Origin: an uncultured Pelagibacteraceae bacterium
GTDB lineage: Bacteria; Pseudomonadota; Alphaproteobacteria; Pelagibacterales; Pelagibacteraceae
Direction of reading: 5' to 3'
DNA length: 64,000 nt
Assembly (NCBI GenBank): GCA_902622245.1
Contig: CACNPC010000002.1
Coordinates: 62,001-126,000 of the forward strand
Positions 27,276 through 36,679 of this stretch are shown in pieces. The notes under the pieces are model-generated. The model ran no database searches. It was not told the origin of the DNA and saw only the letters and a list, made by a program, of their open reading frames with translations. Made by a program: the position numbers and the translations under genes. Positions within the stretch are counted from its first letter, which is position 1. Every line of letters starts with the position of its first letter.

Positions 27276-28405
27276 AAATAAGTTAGATTAAATTTAGATT
27301 TTATTAAGATATATGTATAAAAAATTAAAATTGATATTATTGGCAATAATATAAAAACTATTTCTATAGAAACTTGTGAAGTAATAAATTTATAACTTAA
27401 TTCTGAAAAAATTATTATTATAAAACCTATAATAAATAAAAAAGATTTAAAATAATTTTGAAAATAGGATATTTTTGGTTTTAATATAAGCAAAGAACTT
27501 ACCAAAGATAAAATTATTATATATATAGGGTTTATAGATCTTTTAAAAATTTCTTCGTAGATAGCTTTAATTTCAAAAGAGTAATCTTCTTGACCACATC
27601 TTAATTTTGTATCCTTCCTTTTTGTGATAAATATTTCTAGACAATTTATTAAAAATACGCTTTCTGTTTCATCTAATTTTTTTTCTTTTCTAGTTTTATT
27701 CTCAAATTTAGATAATTCATATATTGTTTCTTTAAATCCTAGATTAAAACTTCCCTTATTGTTAACATTCGTAATTTCTCCATTTAATAGCTTAAAACTA
27801 AATCCAGTTTTTTTTTTGATTAACTTACCCTCACTTGCTACAATAATTTTACTCTCATTATCGTTTATTTTCTCTTTAATATATATTCCTTTCAAAAATC
27901 CTTTATCATCACTTTTTTCAACAAATAGTGTCAAGTTATCCATAACATTAGAGAATTTTCGTTCCTGAATAAGTTTAGGAAAAAATTCTATTGATGAATT
28001 TTTTAAATATTCTTGCGCAAGATTTTGTGTAAAAGGGACAAAGAAAAGATTAAAAGTCAATTGAAGTAATACAAAAAAAATTGATAACTTTGCTATGAAG
28101 TTTATAAATGATATTTTTCTTATTCCGTTTGTCCAAAATATTAAAATTTCGTTATTTTCTTCGTAACGGTTAAGTACAACAAACAATGTTAAAAAATAAG
28201 TAAAAATTATCAGTTTACTAAAAATTTTTGGTATATTTAAAATTGAATATAATAAATATACTCTTATTGAATGACCTTGTTCGGATATAATATCAAGTAA
28301 ATTTACTCCTTGTATAACCCATACAATTAAAGTTATAGCTGTTGAGGATAATAAAAAAAAAGCCAAAATATCTAATGATAATTTACGAAAAATTAATTTA
28401 TTCAT
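27272..28405 (-). CDS. lptF: LPS export ABC transporter permease LptF
   Basis: A 377-aa YjgP/YjgQ-family permease paired with LptG. 'DIISEQGHSIRVYLLYSIL' and 'YEENNEILIFWTNGIRKISF' match the family's first transmembrane and coupling-helix regions. It has about six transmembrane segments. It is the first gene of the lptF-lptG-lptD-surA-pdxA-rsmA unit. The 54-base spacer to the divergent pepA must hold promoters for both. Confidence 0.87.
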   Translation of the reverse strand: MNKLIFRKLSLDILAFFLLSSTAITLIVWVIQGVNLLDIISEQGHSIRVYLLYSILNIPKIFSKLIIFTYFLTLFVVLNRYEENNEILIFWTNGIRKISFINFIAKLSIFFVLLQLTFNLFFVPFTQNLAQEYLKNSSIEFFPKLIQERKFSNVMDNLTLFVEKSDDKGFLKGIYIKEKINDNESKIIVASEGKLIKKKTGFSFKLLNGEITNVNNKGSFNLGFKETIYELSKFENKTRKEKKLDETESVFLINCLEIFITKRKDTKLRCGQEDYSFEIKAIYEEIFKRSINPIYIIILSLVSSLLILKPKISYFQNYFKSFLFIIGFIIIIFSELSYKFITSQVSIEIVFILLPIISILIFYTYILIKSKFNLTYL

Positions 28406-28459
28406 TGAAATTACTAATTTAATAAATATACAACAATATCTACAAAATATTTCAAAAAA

Positions 28460-29896
28460 ATGAAGCTAAAATTAGAATTTGTAAATAAACTGAATAAAGT
28501 AACCAAAGATAACGAAGTTATTCTATTAAAAGATAAAAATACAAAAAATAAAATACTAAAATCATTAAACAAATCATTGTTTTCGAATAATTTATTTATC
28601 GAGAAAAAATTTATTACTCAGAATTTAAATGACAAAACGTATATTTTTGTAAATTGTATGAAGTCTAAAACTTCAATAGATTATGAAAAACTTGGGTCAG
28701 ATTTATATATTTTTTTAAAAAATAACAAAATTGAGAAATCATATTTATTGTCAAATACATCCCATCTCACAAATATTCAATTAGAAAAGTTTTTACATGG
28801 TGCACAACTTAAATCGTATGAATTTGATTTATATAAAACTGACAAATCAAAAAGTGTAATTAACCAACTTTTTATAGTTGGAGAGCAATCAAAAAAAACT
28901 AATTTGTTAAGATATAAATTGAATGCTCTATTAGAAGGAGTTTTTCTTACGAGAGATTTAGTATCTGAACCAGGAAATGTTCTTCACCCAGATGAATATG
29001 CTAAACGAATAACAAAGTTAAGAAAACTTGGACTAAAAGTTACTGTATATGATCAAAAAAAATTAAAAAAATTAGGTATGAATGCTTTATTAGGTGTTGG
29101 CCAGGGAAGTATTAGAGGATCTTATTTAGTTACTATAGAATGGAACGGCGCTAGAAATAAATCTAAACCTTTAGCATTTGTTGGAAAAGGTGTGTGCTTT
29201 GATACTGGTGGTTACTCCCTTAAACCAGCAAAATTTATGGAAGATATGACATATGATATGGCTGGCTCAGCAACAGTAGTTGGATTAATGAAGACGCTAG
29301 CTTTAAGAAAAGCAAAAATTAATGCCGTGGGAGTTGTCGGTCTAGTAGAAAATATGGTTAGCGGCAATGCACAAAGACCAGGTGATATTGTAAAATCATA
29401 TAGCGGTAAAACAATTGAAGTATTAAATACTGATGCAGAAGGAAGGTTAGTTTTAGCTGATGCATTAACTTTTACTGAAGAAAAGTTTAAACCTCAATTT
29501 ATTATTGACCTAGCAACATTAACTGGTGCAATAATTGTTTCTCTTGGCTCAGAATATGCTGGCTTATTTTCAAATAGTGATAAATTATCTAAACGTTTAA
29601 TTGATGCTGGTGAAAGTGTTGAAGAGAAGCTTTGGAGAATGCCTTTAAACGATAACTTTGATAAATTAATAAATTCTAAAAATGCAGACATGCAAAATAT
29701 TAACTATATTGGTGGAGCTGGATCTACAACAGCTGCACAATTTTTACAAAGATTTATCATTAATAAAACTCCTTGGGCTCATTTAGATATTGCAGGTATG
29801 GCATTTTCAAAATATGGTGGGGCACTAAACTCAAGTGGTGCAACTGGTTACGGAGTTAGATTATTAAATAAATTAATTGAAAGTTATTATGAGTAA
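28460..29896 (+). CDS. pepA: Leucyl aminopeptidase (M17)
   Basis: A 478-aa cytosolic dimetal aminopeptidase. The C-terminal catalytic domain has 'KGVCFDTGGYSLKP' (metal ligands), 'DMAGSATVVGLM' and the family signature 'NTDAEGRLVLADAL'. The N-terminal 160 residues are divergent and AT-rich, as is usual. It is placed divergently from lptF, the conserved proteobacterial neighbourhood (lptF-pepA). It overlaps ndk by 8 bases. Confidence 0.94.
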   Translation: MKLKLEFVNKLNKVTKDNEVILLKDKNTKNKILKSLNKSLFSNNLFIEKKFITQNLNDKTYIFVNCMKSKTSIDYEKLGSDLYIFLKNNKIEKSYLLSNTSHLTNIQLEKFLHGAQLKSYEFDLYKTDKSKSVINQLFIVGEQSKKTNLLRYKLNALLEGVFLTRDLVSEPGNVLHPDEYAKRITKLRKLGLKVTVYDQKKLKKLGMNALLGVGQGSIRGSYLVTIEWNGARNKSKPLAFVGKGVCFDTGGYSLKPAKFMEDMTYDMAGSATVVGLMKTLALRKAKINAVGVVGLVENMVSGNAQRPGDIVKSYSGKTIEVLNTDAEGRLVLADALTFTEEKFKPQFIIDLATLTGAIIVSLGSEYAGLFSNSDKLSKRLIDAGESVEEKLWRMPLNDNFDKLINSKNADMQNINYIGGAGSTTAAQFLQRFIINKTPWAHLDIAGMAFSKYGGALNSSGATGYGVRLLNKLIESYYE

Positions 29897-30299
29897 TATT
29901 GAACAAACTTTATCTATAATTAAGCCTGACGCAGTTGAAAGAAATCTTCAAGATCAAATTAAGAAAGAATTTATAAATAAAGGATTTGAAATAATTAAAG
30001 AAAAAAAAATTCATATATCTAAAGTGGAAGCTGAAAATTTTTATAAAGTACATGAGTCTAAACCATTTTATAATGATTTATGTGCTTATTTATCTTCAGG
30101 ACCTATCATTGTGATGACTTTGCAAAGAGAAAATGCAGTTATGGAAAATAGAAAACTAATGGGAGCAACAAATCCAGTGGATGCTGATGAGGGCACTTTA
30201 AGGAAAAAATACGGTATTTCAATTGATAAAAACTCTGTTCATGGCTCAGATAGCATAGAAAATGCAAAGATTGAATTAGATTTTTTTTTTAATAATTAG
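29889..30299 (+). CDS. ndk: Nucleoside diphosphate kinase
   Basis: Transfers phosphate from ATP to other NDPs. It has 'TLSIIKPDAVERNL' at the N-terminus, 'GATNPVDADEGTLRKKYG' and the active-site His in 'NSVHGSDSIENA'. The start is set at the Met of 'MSNIEQTLS', the fifth codon of the ORF track entry, giving 136 aa. Overlaps pepA upstream and the convergent purN downstream by 11 bases. Confidence 0.95.
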   Translation: MSNIEQTLSIIKPDAVERNLQDQIKKEFINKGFEIIKEKKIHISKVEAENFYKVHESKPFYNDLCAYLSSGPIIVMTLQRENAVMENRKLMGATNPVDADEGTLRKKYGISIDKNSVHGSDSIENAKIELDFFFNN

Positions 30300-30867
30300 T
30301 TAATAATCTAATAATTGCTTTTGGGTATAATTTATGCTCGATTTTTAAAACTTTTTTTTCTAAACTTTTTCCACTATCTGATTTTAGAATTTTTACTTTT
30401 TTTTGTAATATAATTTTACCAGAATCTAATTTTTTATTAACAATATGAACTGTAGCTCCAGAGTATTTGTCTTTATTTTGAACTGCTCTATTGTGTGTAT
30501 TTAGTCCTTTGTACTTAGGCAGAAGAGAAGGGTGAATATTAAGTATAGTTTTATTGAATTTTTTTATAAATTTACCTGAAAGTATTTTCATAAATCCAGC
30601 TAAACAAATCAAATCAATATTATTTTTCTTTAATAATTTTAATAAACGATCTTCAAAACTTTTTCTATTAGAATATTTAATAACAATATTATTGATATTG
30701 GATTTATTTGCATAATTTAATCCTTTTGCAAATAAATTATCAGAGACAACTAGAACAATTTTAATTAAAGATTTTTTAGTTTTTGAGTATTTAATTAATG
30801 ATCTTAGATTACTACCTCTACCACTTATTAATACTGCGGTATTTTTTTTACCAGATGACTTTTCCAC
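30289..30867 (-). CDS. purN: Phosphoribosylglycinamide formyltransferase
   Basis: Folate-dependent step 3 of purine synthesis (GAR to FGAR). 'LISGRGSNLRSLI' at the N-terminus, 'NIHPSLLPKYKG' with the catalytic His, and 'GATVHIVNKKLDSGKI' identify it. The start codon is GTG and lies inside purM (20-base overlap); no alternative ATG fits the conserved N-terminus. Length 192 aa. Confidence 0.93.
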   Translation of the reverse strand: MEKSSGKKNTAVLISGRGSNLRSLIKYSKTKKSLIKIVLVVSDNLFAKGLNYANKSNINNIVIKYSNRKSFEDRLLKLLKKNNIDLICLAGFMKILSGKFIKKFNKTILNIHPSLLPKYKGLNTHNRAVQNKDKYSGATVHIVNKKLDSGKIILQKKVKILKSDSGKSLEKKVLKIEHKLYPKAIIRLLTNY

Positions 30868-31873
30868 TCAACTTTACTTTTTCTGAATTTTTTTTCACAA
30901 TTTTTCCTATAATATATGGTCTATATTTTTTTGGAAAAAATTTAATCAACTTTTTGTAGTTTGAACGATTCACTATTAAACAAAAACCTACACCACAATT
31001 GAAAGTTTTTAACATTTCTTGATCGCTAACACCTTGACTTTTTAGCCATCTAAATATTTTTAATGATTTTATTTTTTCTAATTTTATTTCAGCACAATAA
31101 TTATCTGGTATTATTCTTTTAATATTATCTTTTAAGCCACCTCCCGTAATATTTGCACAAGCATTTAAATATTTTTTTTTAATTAATTCTAAAACATGCA
31201 TTACATATATTTTTGTTGGTACCAATAATTCTTTTTTTAAAAATGAATTTTTTTTCAGATTAATTTTTTTTTTTTTTATAATATGTCTTACTAAAGAATA
31301 TCCATTTGAGTGAAGGCCACTGGAAGGTATTGCTAGCACTAAATCTTTTTCTTTTATTTTATTTAATAATATTTTATCTTTATCTACTATACCTAAAGAA
31401 AATCCCGCAATATCAAATTTCCCTTTAGAATACGTTCCAGGCATTTCTGCAGTTTCTCCACCAACTAGCTCACAGTCAGCTAATTTGCAGCCTTTAATTA
31501 TTCCTTTAATTATATTTTTCAATTTTTTTGTATCGATTTTTTCGACTGATATATAATCTAAAAAAAGCAAAGGTTTTGCTCCTTGAACTATTATGTCATT
31601 TACACACATAGCCACAAGATCCACACCAATTGTATCAAATTTACCCAGTAGATTTGCAATTTCAATTTTAGTACCAACTCCATCTGTACTAGTTACAAGA
31701 TATGGTTTCTTTAAATTACTTGGCAGTTTTGTAATTGCTCCAAATCCACCAATATTCTCAAAATGACCACTTTTTTTTGATTTTTTTGTACTTGAGGATA
31801 TAAATTTAATAAATTTATCTGCTTTTTTTATGCTTACACCACTTTTCTCATATGTGAAATTTTTCGATCTCAT
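30848..31873 (-). CDS. purM: Phosphoribosylformylglycinamidine cyclo-ligase
   Basis: Forms AIR from FGAM in purine synthesis. The N-terminal 'TYEKSGVSIKKAD' is a diverged form of the family 'YKDAGVDI', followed by 'STDGVGTKIEIA', 'CVNDIIVQGAKPLLFLDYI' and 'LVGGETAEMPGTY'. Length 341 aa. It is co-oriented with purN. The start is only 9 bases from the divergent DUF2066 gene start. Confidence 0.95.
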   Translation of the reverse strand: MRSKNFTYEKSGVSIKKADKFIKFISSSTKKSKKSGHFENIGGFGAITKLPSNLKKPYLVTSTDGVGTKIEIANLLGKFDTIGVDLVAMCVNDIIVQGAKPLLFLDYISVEKIDTKKLKNIIKGIIKGCKLADCELVGGETAEMPGTYSKGKFDIAGFSLGIVDKDKILLNKIKEKDLVLAIPSSGLHSNGYSLVRHIIKKKKINLKKNSFLKKELLVPTKIYVMHVLELIKKKYLNACANITGGGLKDNIKRIIPDNYCAEIKLEKIKSLKIFRWLKSQGVSDQEMLKTFNCGVGFCLIVNRSNYKKLIKFFPKKYRPYIIGKIVKKNSEKVKLSGKVIW

Positions 31874-31882
31874 GTTTAAATT

Positions 31883-32959
31883 ATGTTTTTAATTAAAAAT
31901 AAAATTAATATTTACTTATACTTTTTTTTTTTACTTTTCATTTTAGTTTTTATCAAGTTTTCCACAACTATAGCGCTTGCAGACAATTACACAGTTAAAA
32001 ATATTAAAATTAAAGAACAATACGACATAAATTTTAACAAAGAAAAAGTAATAAATAAGGGCTTCGAAAAAGGATTTAAAACATTAATTTATAGAATTGT
32101 AGAAAGTAAAGATAAAAAATTATTTAAAAATATACCAAGCAATAAAATTAGTTTATTGATTGATAATTTTTCGATAACAAATGAAAAATTTGTAAACAAC
32201 AATTATGAGTTTGATTTTGAGGTTAAGTTTGACAAAAAAAAATTATTATCATTCATTAGAGAAAAAAATGTTATTTCTTCTGTCCCAAAATATACAGATG
32301 TTCTTTTTATACCAATTTTAATTGATACACAAAGTAACGAAATAAAGTTTTTTGATCAAAATTATTTTTATAATAATTGGAACAATATTAATAAAAATTA
32401 TTTTTTATTAAATTATAATTTACCAGATGAAAATATCGAAAATTTTCGTCTTTTTCAAAGAATAAAAAATAACATTGAGGACAATGATTTATCTGAGATT
32501 ACAAATAAGTACAACTTTGAAAATATTTTTGTTGTAATATTTTACAAAAATAAAAAAAACTTACAAATATTTTCCAAAATTAGCTTTTCAAATTCAAATT
32601 TCAAGTTTAATTTAAATCAAAAAAATATCAATTACAAAGATAATAAAATATTAGATCAAATTATTTTAAATTTAAAAAATTTATACGAAGACAAGTGGAA
32701 GCTAATTAATAAAATCAATACCTCAATTACAATACCTATAAAAATTTCAATAAAAAACAATAATTTCATAACTTCTGACAAATTAGAAAATATATTAAAT
32801 CAATCAGATTTTGTATATGAATATGAAGTAGAAAAAATGAATAGTGAAGAGATTATATATAAAATAATTTATAATAACAATCCTGAAAAATTTCTAAATA
32901 CTTTAAAAGTAAATGATATAAATATAAATTCATCTAGTGATATTTGGAATATAGAATGA
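31883..32959 (+). CDS. DUF2066-like exported protein
   Basis: A 358-aa protein with an N-terminal signal peptide (hydrophobic stretch 'IYLYFFFLLFILVFIKF', likely cleavage after 'TTIALA'). The mature part is Asn/Lys/Ile-rich, with 'ALIYRIV'-like and 'YEFDFEVKFDKKKLLSFI' segments reminiscent of DUF2066 proteins, which often sit next to hda/purM in proteobacteria. The function of the family is unknown. Its stop overlaps the hda start (ATGA). The family call leans on gene order as much as on sequence. Confidence 0.6.
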   Translation: MFLIKNKINIYLYFFFLLFILVFIKFSTTIALADNYTVKNIKIKEQYDINFNKEKVINKGFEKGFKTLIYRIVESKDKKLFKNIPSNKISLLIDNFSITNEKFVNNNYEFDFEVKFDKKKLLSFIREKNVISSVPKYTDVLFIPILIDTQSNEIKFFDQNYFYNNWNNINKNYFLLNYNLPDENIENFRLFQRIKNNIEDNDLSEITNKYNFENIFVVIFYKNKKNLQIFSKISFSNSNFKFNLNQKNINYKDNKILDQIILNLKNLYEDKWKLINKINTSITIPIKISIKNNNFITSDKLENILNQSDFVYEYEVEKMNSEEIIYKIIYNNNPEKFLNTLKVNDININSSSDIWNIE

Positions 32960-33615
32960 GGGAATTAAATCAAAAACTCTTAGACTTTGGAATTACTGAA
33001 AGTTTTGATGAAAATGATTATTATGTTTCTAAAAGTAATTATTTTGCAAAAAATATTATAGAAGCTTGGCCTAAATGGGAAAAAAAAATTGTCAACTTAA
33101 CTGGAGATAAATACTCTGGTAAAACACACTTATCAAATATATTTAAAAAGAAAAGTAACGCATTATATTTATATAGTAATAAAATCGACGATAAGATTTT
33201 AAAAAAAATTAAGCTTTCAAACAATGTAATAATTGAAGACCTAGATGAAAGTTTTGACGAAAAACTTCTTTATTCTTTATTTAACTTAGTTGAACAAGAT
33301 AATAAATATTTGTTGATCTCTTCAAAAAAACCAATAGATACAATGAAATTTACACTTCCTGATTTATTATCAAGATTAAAAAACTGCATAATAGCAAAAA
33401 TAGAGCAACCAGACGATGAGTTGATTTATGCAATAATTTTAAAAAGTTTCTCTGATAGGCAAATTAAGTTAGATAACAAAATTATAGATTATATTATAAA
33501 AAGAATTGCTAGATCATATAGCAAAATGCATGAATTTATATATAAGATTGATGAATTTAGTTTAAAGAAAAAGAAATCTATTAATTTTAAAATAATAAAA
33601 GAGATAATAAATTGA
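32956..33615 (+). CDS. hda: DnaA-homologue regulatory protein Hda
   Basis: About 219 aa with a DnaA-like AAA+ fold: Walker A 'LTGDKYSGKTHLSNIF', Walker B-like 'NVIIEDLDES' and sensor region 'YLLISSKKPIDTMKFTLPDL' followed by 'LLSRLKN'. It lacks the DnaA DNA-binding domain. Hda promotes ATP hydrolysis on DnaA to limit re-initiation. The start is put at the internal Met ('MRELNQKLLDF') that overlaps the previous stop as ATGA, four codons in from the ORF track start. It is followed by aspS with a TTGA overlap. Confidence 0.85.
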   Translation: MRELNQKLLDFGITESFDENDYYVSKSNYFAKNIIEAWPKWEKKIVNLTGDKYSGKTHLSNIFKKKSNALYLYSNKIDDKILKKIKLSNNVIIEDLDESFDEKLLYSLFNLVEQDNKYLLISSKKPIDTMKFTLPDLLSRLKNCIIAKIEQPDDELIYAIILKSFSDRQIKLDNKIIDYIIKRIARSYSKMHEFIYKIDEFSLKKKKSINFKIIKEIIN

Positions 33616-35393
33616 GTAAATACAGAACACACACTTGTGGAGAACTAACTTTAAATAATAAAGATCAAACAATAAAGTTATCAGGCTGGATAAATAAGAA
33701 AAGAGATCATGGAAATCTATTATTTTTAGATTTAAGAGATCACTATGGACTAACTCAATGTGTAATTGATGAAGGTAAAAAAATTTTTAAAGAAATAGAA
33801 AAACTTCCATTAGAAACTGTACTACAAGTTGAAGGTAGGGTTTTAGCAAGAGAAAAAGATACAATTAACAAAAATTTAAATACTGGAGAAATTGAAGTAG
33901 GAATTGAAAAATTTAAAATACTTGCAACAACTAAGGAATTACCGCTACCTGTTTTTTCAGATCAAGAATATTCTGAAGAAATTAGATTGAAGTACAGATT
34001 TTTAGATTTAAGGAGAAATAAAATTCATAATAATATTATTTTAAGATCTAAAATTATTTCATTTATTAGATCTGAAATGCAAAAATATGGTTTTCTAGAA
34101 TATCAAACACCTATTTTAACTTCGTCTAGCCCAGAAGGTGCTAGAGACTTTTTAGTACCAAGTAGACTAAACCCGGGTAAGTTTTATGCTCTACCTCAAG
34201 CGCCACAGCAATTTAAACAATTAATCATGGTGTCTGGTTTTGATAAATATTTTCAAATTGCGCCGTGTTTTAGAGATGAGGACGCAAGAGCTGATAGAAG
34301 TCCAGGAGAGTTTTACCAACTTGACTTAGAAATGTCTTTTGTAGAACAAGAGGATGTATTTATAATAGTTGAAGAGTTATTTGTAAATTTATTCAAAGAA
34401 TTTTCTTCTAAAAAGTTACTACATGAGAAATTTCCAAGAATCCCTTTTGATGAGGCTATGCTTAAATATGGAACTGACAAACCAGATCTTAGGAACCCTT
34501 TAGAAATAGCAGATATTACTGAAATTTTTAAAAGAGATGATGTCAACTTTGAAATATTTAAAAAATTAGTAATTAAAGGATCGATAGTTAGAGGAATTGT
34601 TACAAAAAATACATCTGAAAAACCAAGAAGTTTTTTTGATGGAATTGATAAATGGGCAAAAGATGAAGGATCGTCTGGTCTTGCATACTTTTCTATTGAA
34701 AATTCTGAAAAATTGAGTGCCAAAGGACCTGTAGGAAAATTTTTTTCTGAGGAATCCCTAAAAGAGATAATGACAAAAATGAATGCTGAGGTAGGTGATA
34801 CAATATTTATGTCTTGTGGAAATAAAGTCGAAGTTGAAAAATTATTAAGTAATGCAAGGAATAGAATAGCAAATGAATTAAATTTAATTGATGAAAATGT
34901 CTTTTCATTCTGTTGGGTAGTTGATTATCCAATGTTTGAAATGGATGAAAATACAAAAAAGATTGAATTTAGTCATAACCCATTTTCTATGCCTCAAGGT
35001 AATACCGATAACTTAGATCTTTCAGAACCCCTAAAACTTAAAGCTTTTCAATATGATATTGTTTGTAACGGAATTGAATTATCTTCTGGAGCAATCAGAA
35101 ACCACAAACCAGATTTAATGTATAGATTATTTGAAATCGCTGGCTACTCAAAAGAAAAAGTGAACGAGAAATTTAGTGGCATGATTAATGCTTTAAGCTA
35201 TGGAGCACCTCCCCATGGTGGTATTGCTCCTGGAATAGATAGAATTGTGATGTTATTAGCAGAAGAAAAAAATATAAGAGAGGTAACTATGTTTCCAATG
35301 AATCAAAATGCCCAAGATTTAATGATGAATGCACCATCTGAAGTAGACGAAAAACAACTGAAAGAACTTTATATTTCAAAAAGAAAAAAATAA
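33612..35393 (+). CDS. aspS: Aspartyl-tRNA synthetase
   Basis: A 593-aa class IIb synthetase: N-terminal anticodon-binding OB fold ('KLSGWINKKRDHGNLLFLDL'), motif 2 'APCFRDEDARADRSPGEFYQ', bacterial GAD insert, and motif 3 'GGIAPGIDRIVMLL'. The start is TTG inside the hda stop (TTGA). If the genome lacks an asparaginyl-tRNA synthetase this enzyme would be non-discriminating; that cannot be told here. It converges on the NrdJ-like gene with no gap. Confidence 0.95.
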   Translation: MSKYRTHTCGELTLNNKDQTIKLSGWINKKRDHGNLLFLDLRDHYGLTQCVIDEGKKIFKEIEKLPLETVLQVEGRVLAREKDTINKNLNTGEIEVGIEKFKILATTKELPLPVFSDQEYSEEIRLKYRFLDLRRNKIHNNIILRSKIISFIRSEMQKYGFLEYQTPILTSSSPEGARDFLVPSRLNPGKFYALPQAPQQFKQLIMVSGFDKYFQIAPCFRDEDARADRSPGEFYQLDLEMSFVEQEDVFIIVEELFVNLFKEFSSKKLLHEKFPRIPFDEAMLKYGTDKPDLRNPLEIADITEIFKRDDVNFEIFKKLVIKGSIVRGIVTKNTSEKPRSFFDGIDKWAKDEGSSGLAYFSIENSEKLSAKGPVGKFFSEESLKEIMTKMNAEVGDTIFMSCGNKVEVEKLLSNARNRIANELNLIDENVFSFCWVVDYPMFEMDENTKKIEFSHNPFSMPQGNTDNLDLSEPLKLKAFQYDIVCNGIELSSGAIRNHKPDLMYRLFEIAGYSKEKVNEKFSGMINALSYGAPPHGGIAPGIDRIVMLLAEEKNIREVTMFPMNQNAQDLMMNAPSEVDEKQLKELYISKRKK

Positions 35394-36215
35394 TTATTTT
35401 TTTCCTTTAAGGTTTATTCTTATATCTGATAAATCCACGAGTTTCTTTTTATAATCGTTTCTAACAAATCCTTTGCTTGTAATATCTTTTACAAGTTTAA
35501 TTAGTTGATTCTGATCCTCACTATCTTGACTTTCATTTGTGTCAGAATTGCCAGTTATAGATGGGGTGTGAGCTAAATCTTCTCTATTTAAATAGGAAAT
35601 TGCTAGCTCTCTAAAAATATAATCTAATATTGAGCTTGCGCTCATTATTCGATCATTTCCGTAAACTTTACCAGAAGGTTCAAATTTTGTATCTAAATAT
35701 GCATTTACAAATTCATCTAGCGGAACTCCATATTGAAGGCCTAATGATATTGCTATTGCAAAATTATTCATAAGAGCCTTTACTAACTCACCTTCTTTAC
35801 TGGTATCGATAAAAATTTCTCCTATTTTACCATCTTCATATTCACCAGTATGTAAATATACTTTGTGATCACCTATCGAGGCTTTTTGGATATAACCTTT
35901 TCTTCTATCAGGCATACTAATTCTTTTACCTATATTATCAGTTATATTTTTTTTAAAACTCTCATCGATTGGTTTAGATTTTTTACTATTTTTAATATCT
36001 TGATTACTAATTTGTTGTGAAACAATTTCTACTTTATTACTTTTGGTATCTTGAAGGTTTTTTGTTTTTCTATTATCTAGTTTGACATCGATAATTTCAA
36101 ATTTTCCATCGTCATTTTTTTCCAAATTGCTGAGATTTTCCTCATTTATATCATCTAAATAATGAGATACTTTAAAGCTACATGTGTAATATGTTTCAAC
36201 TAAATATTTTGCCAT
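35394..36215 (-). CDS. Stand-alone NrdJ C-terminal (TSCPD-type) domain protein
   Basis: A 273-aa protein. Residues about 103-215 closely match the C-terminal region of class II (B12-dependent) ribonucleotide reductase NrdJ: '[20 protein letters not shown]', '[20 protein letters not shown]', '[20 protein letters not shown]', then a '[16 protein letters not shown]' stretch. The catalytic alpha/beta-barrel is absent. The N-terminal 100 residues begin '[20 protein letters not shown]' and are charged and low-complexity; the C-terminus lacks the redox CxxC/zinc ribbon of full NrdJ. Split NrdJa/NrdJb pairs are known in Pseudomonas, but no NrdJa is in this window. A regulatory role is possible. Confidence 0.8.
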   Translation of the reverse strand: MAKYLVETYYTCSFKVSHYLDDINEENLSNLEKNDDGKFEIIDVKLDNRKTKNLQDTKSNKVEIVSQQISNQDIKNSKKSKPIDESFKKNITDNIGKRISMPDRRKGYIQKASIGDHKVYLHTGEYEDGKIGEIFIDTSKEGELVKALMNNFAIAISLGLQYGVPLDEFVNAYLDTKFEPSGKVYGNDRIMSASSILDYIFRELAISYLNREDLAHTPSITGNSDTNESQDSEDQNQLIKLVKDITSKGFVRNDYKKKLVDLSDIRINLKGKK

Positions 36216-36279
36216 TATTATCCTATTTGTAAATTGAATCTTGATAAGATTTATGTATATACATTTTTTAATTATAGTC

Positions 36280-36299
36280 TAATTGTAAATTTACAATTA
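36280..36299. promoter_or_regulatory. 20-base perfect palindrome in a divergent promoter region
   Basis: TAATTGTAAATTTACAATTA is self-complementary over 20 bases. It lies in the 107-base spacer between the NrdJ-like gene (leftward) and NDUFA12 gene (rightward). A second 12-base palindrome, ATGTATATACAT, is at 36253-36264. Operator function is plausible for either gene. AT-rich palindromes of this size are expected a few times by chance across the whole window, but not often in 107 bases. Confidence 0.4.
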
Positions 36300-36322
36300 T
36301 AAATTGAAATAATTTAAATAAA

Positions 36323-36679
36323 ATGATTAAAGAAATTTTTACTTGGTGGAACAATCAAACATTTGGCACAAGGATAAATACAATTTTATTTGGAAAATTA
36401 GTCGGTGAAGATAATTCAGGTAATAAATATTATGAGAGTAAGTCAGGAAAAAGATGGGTTATTTACAACGGGGAAGTTGAAGCATCAAAAATACCAAGCG
36501 AATGGTATTCATGGATGCATCATACAGCAAATAAAATTGAAAACAGTCACGAATTAGACAAATATAGCTGGCAAAAAGAGCACATATCTAATCAAACAGG
36601 AACAGTAAATTCTTATCATCCAAAAAAAAATAAAAGTAAAAATGCTTCAAACAAAAAATACACTTCTTGGAAAAGCTAG
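36323..36679 (+). CDS. NDUFA12-family complex I accessory subunit
   Basis: A 118-aa homologue of the mitochondrial B17.2/NDUFA12 subunit of NADH:ubiquinone oxidoreductase, found in alphaproteobacteria. 'FTWWNNQTFGTRINTILFGK', 'VGEDNSGNKYYESKSGKRWV' and 'IPSEWYSWMHHTANKI' are the family pattern. It sits beside the DUF2155 gene, a common alphaproteobacterial pairing, which supports the lineage assignment. The Nuo operon itself is not in the window. Confidence 0.92.
   Translation: MIKEIFTWWNNQTFGTRINTILFGKLVGEDNSGNKYYESKSGKRWVIYNGEVEASKIPSEWYSWMHHTANKIENSHELDKYSWQKEHISNQTGTVNSYHPKKNKSKNASNKKYTSWKS

Noticed and set aside
34313-34723. 136-aa minus-strand ORF inside aspS
   Set aside because: It is antisense to the aspS GAD region and has shadow-type composition.
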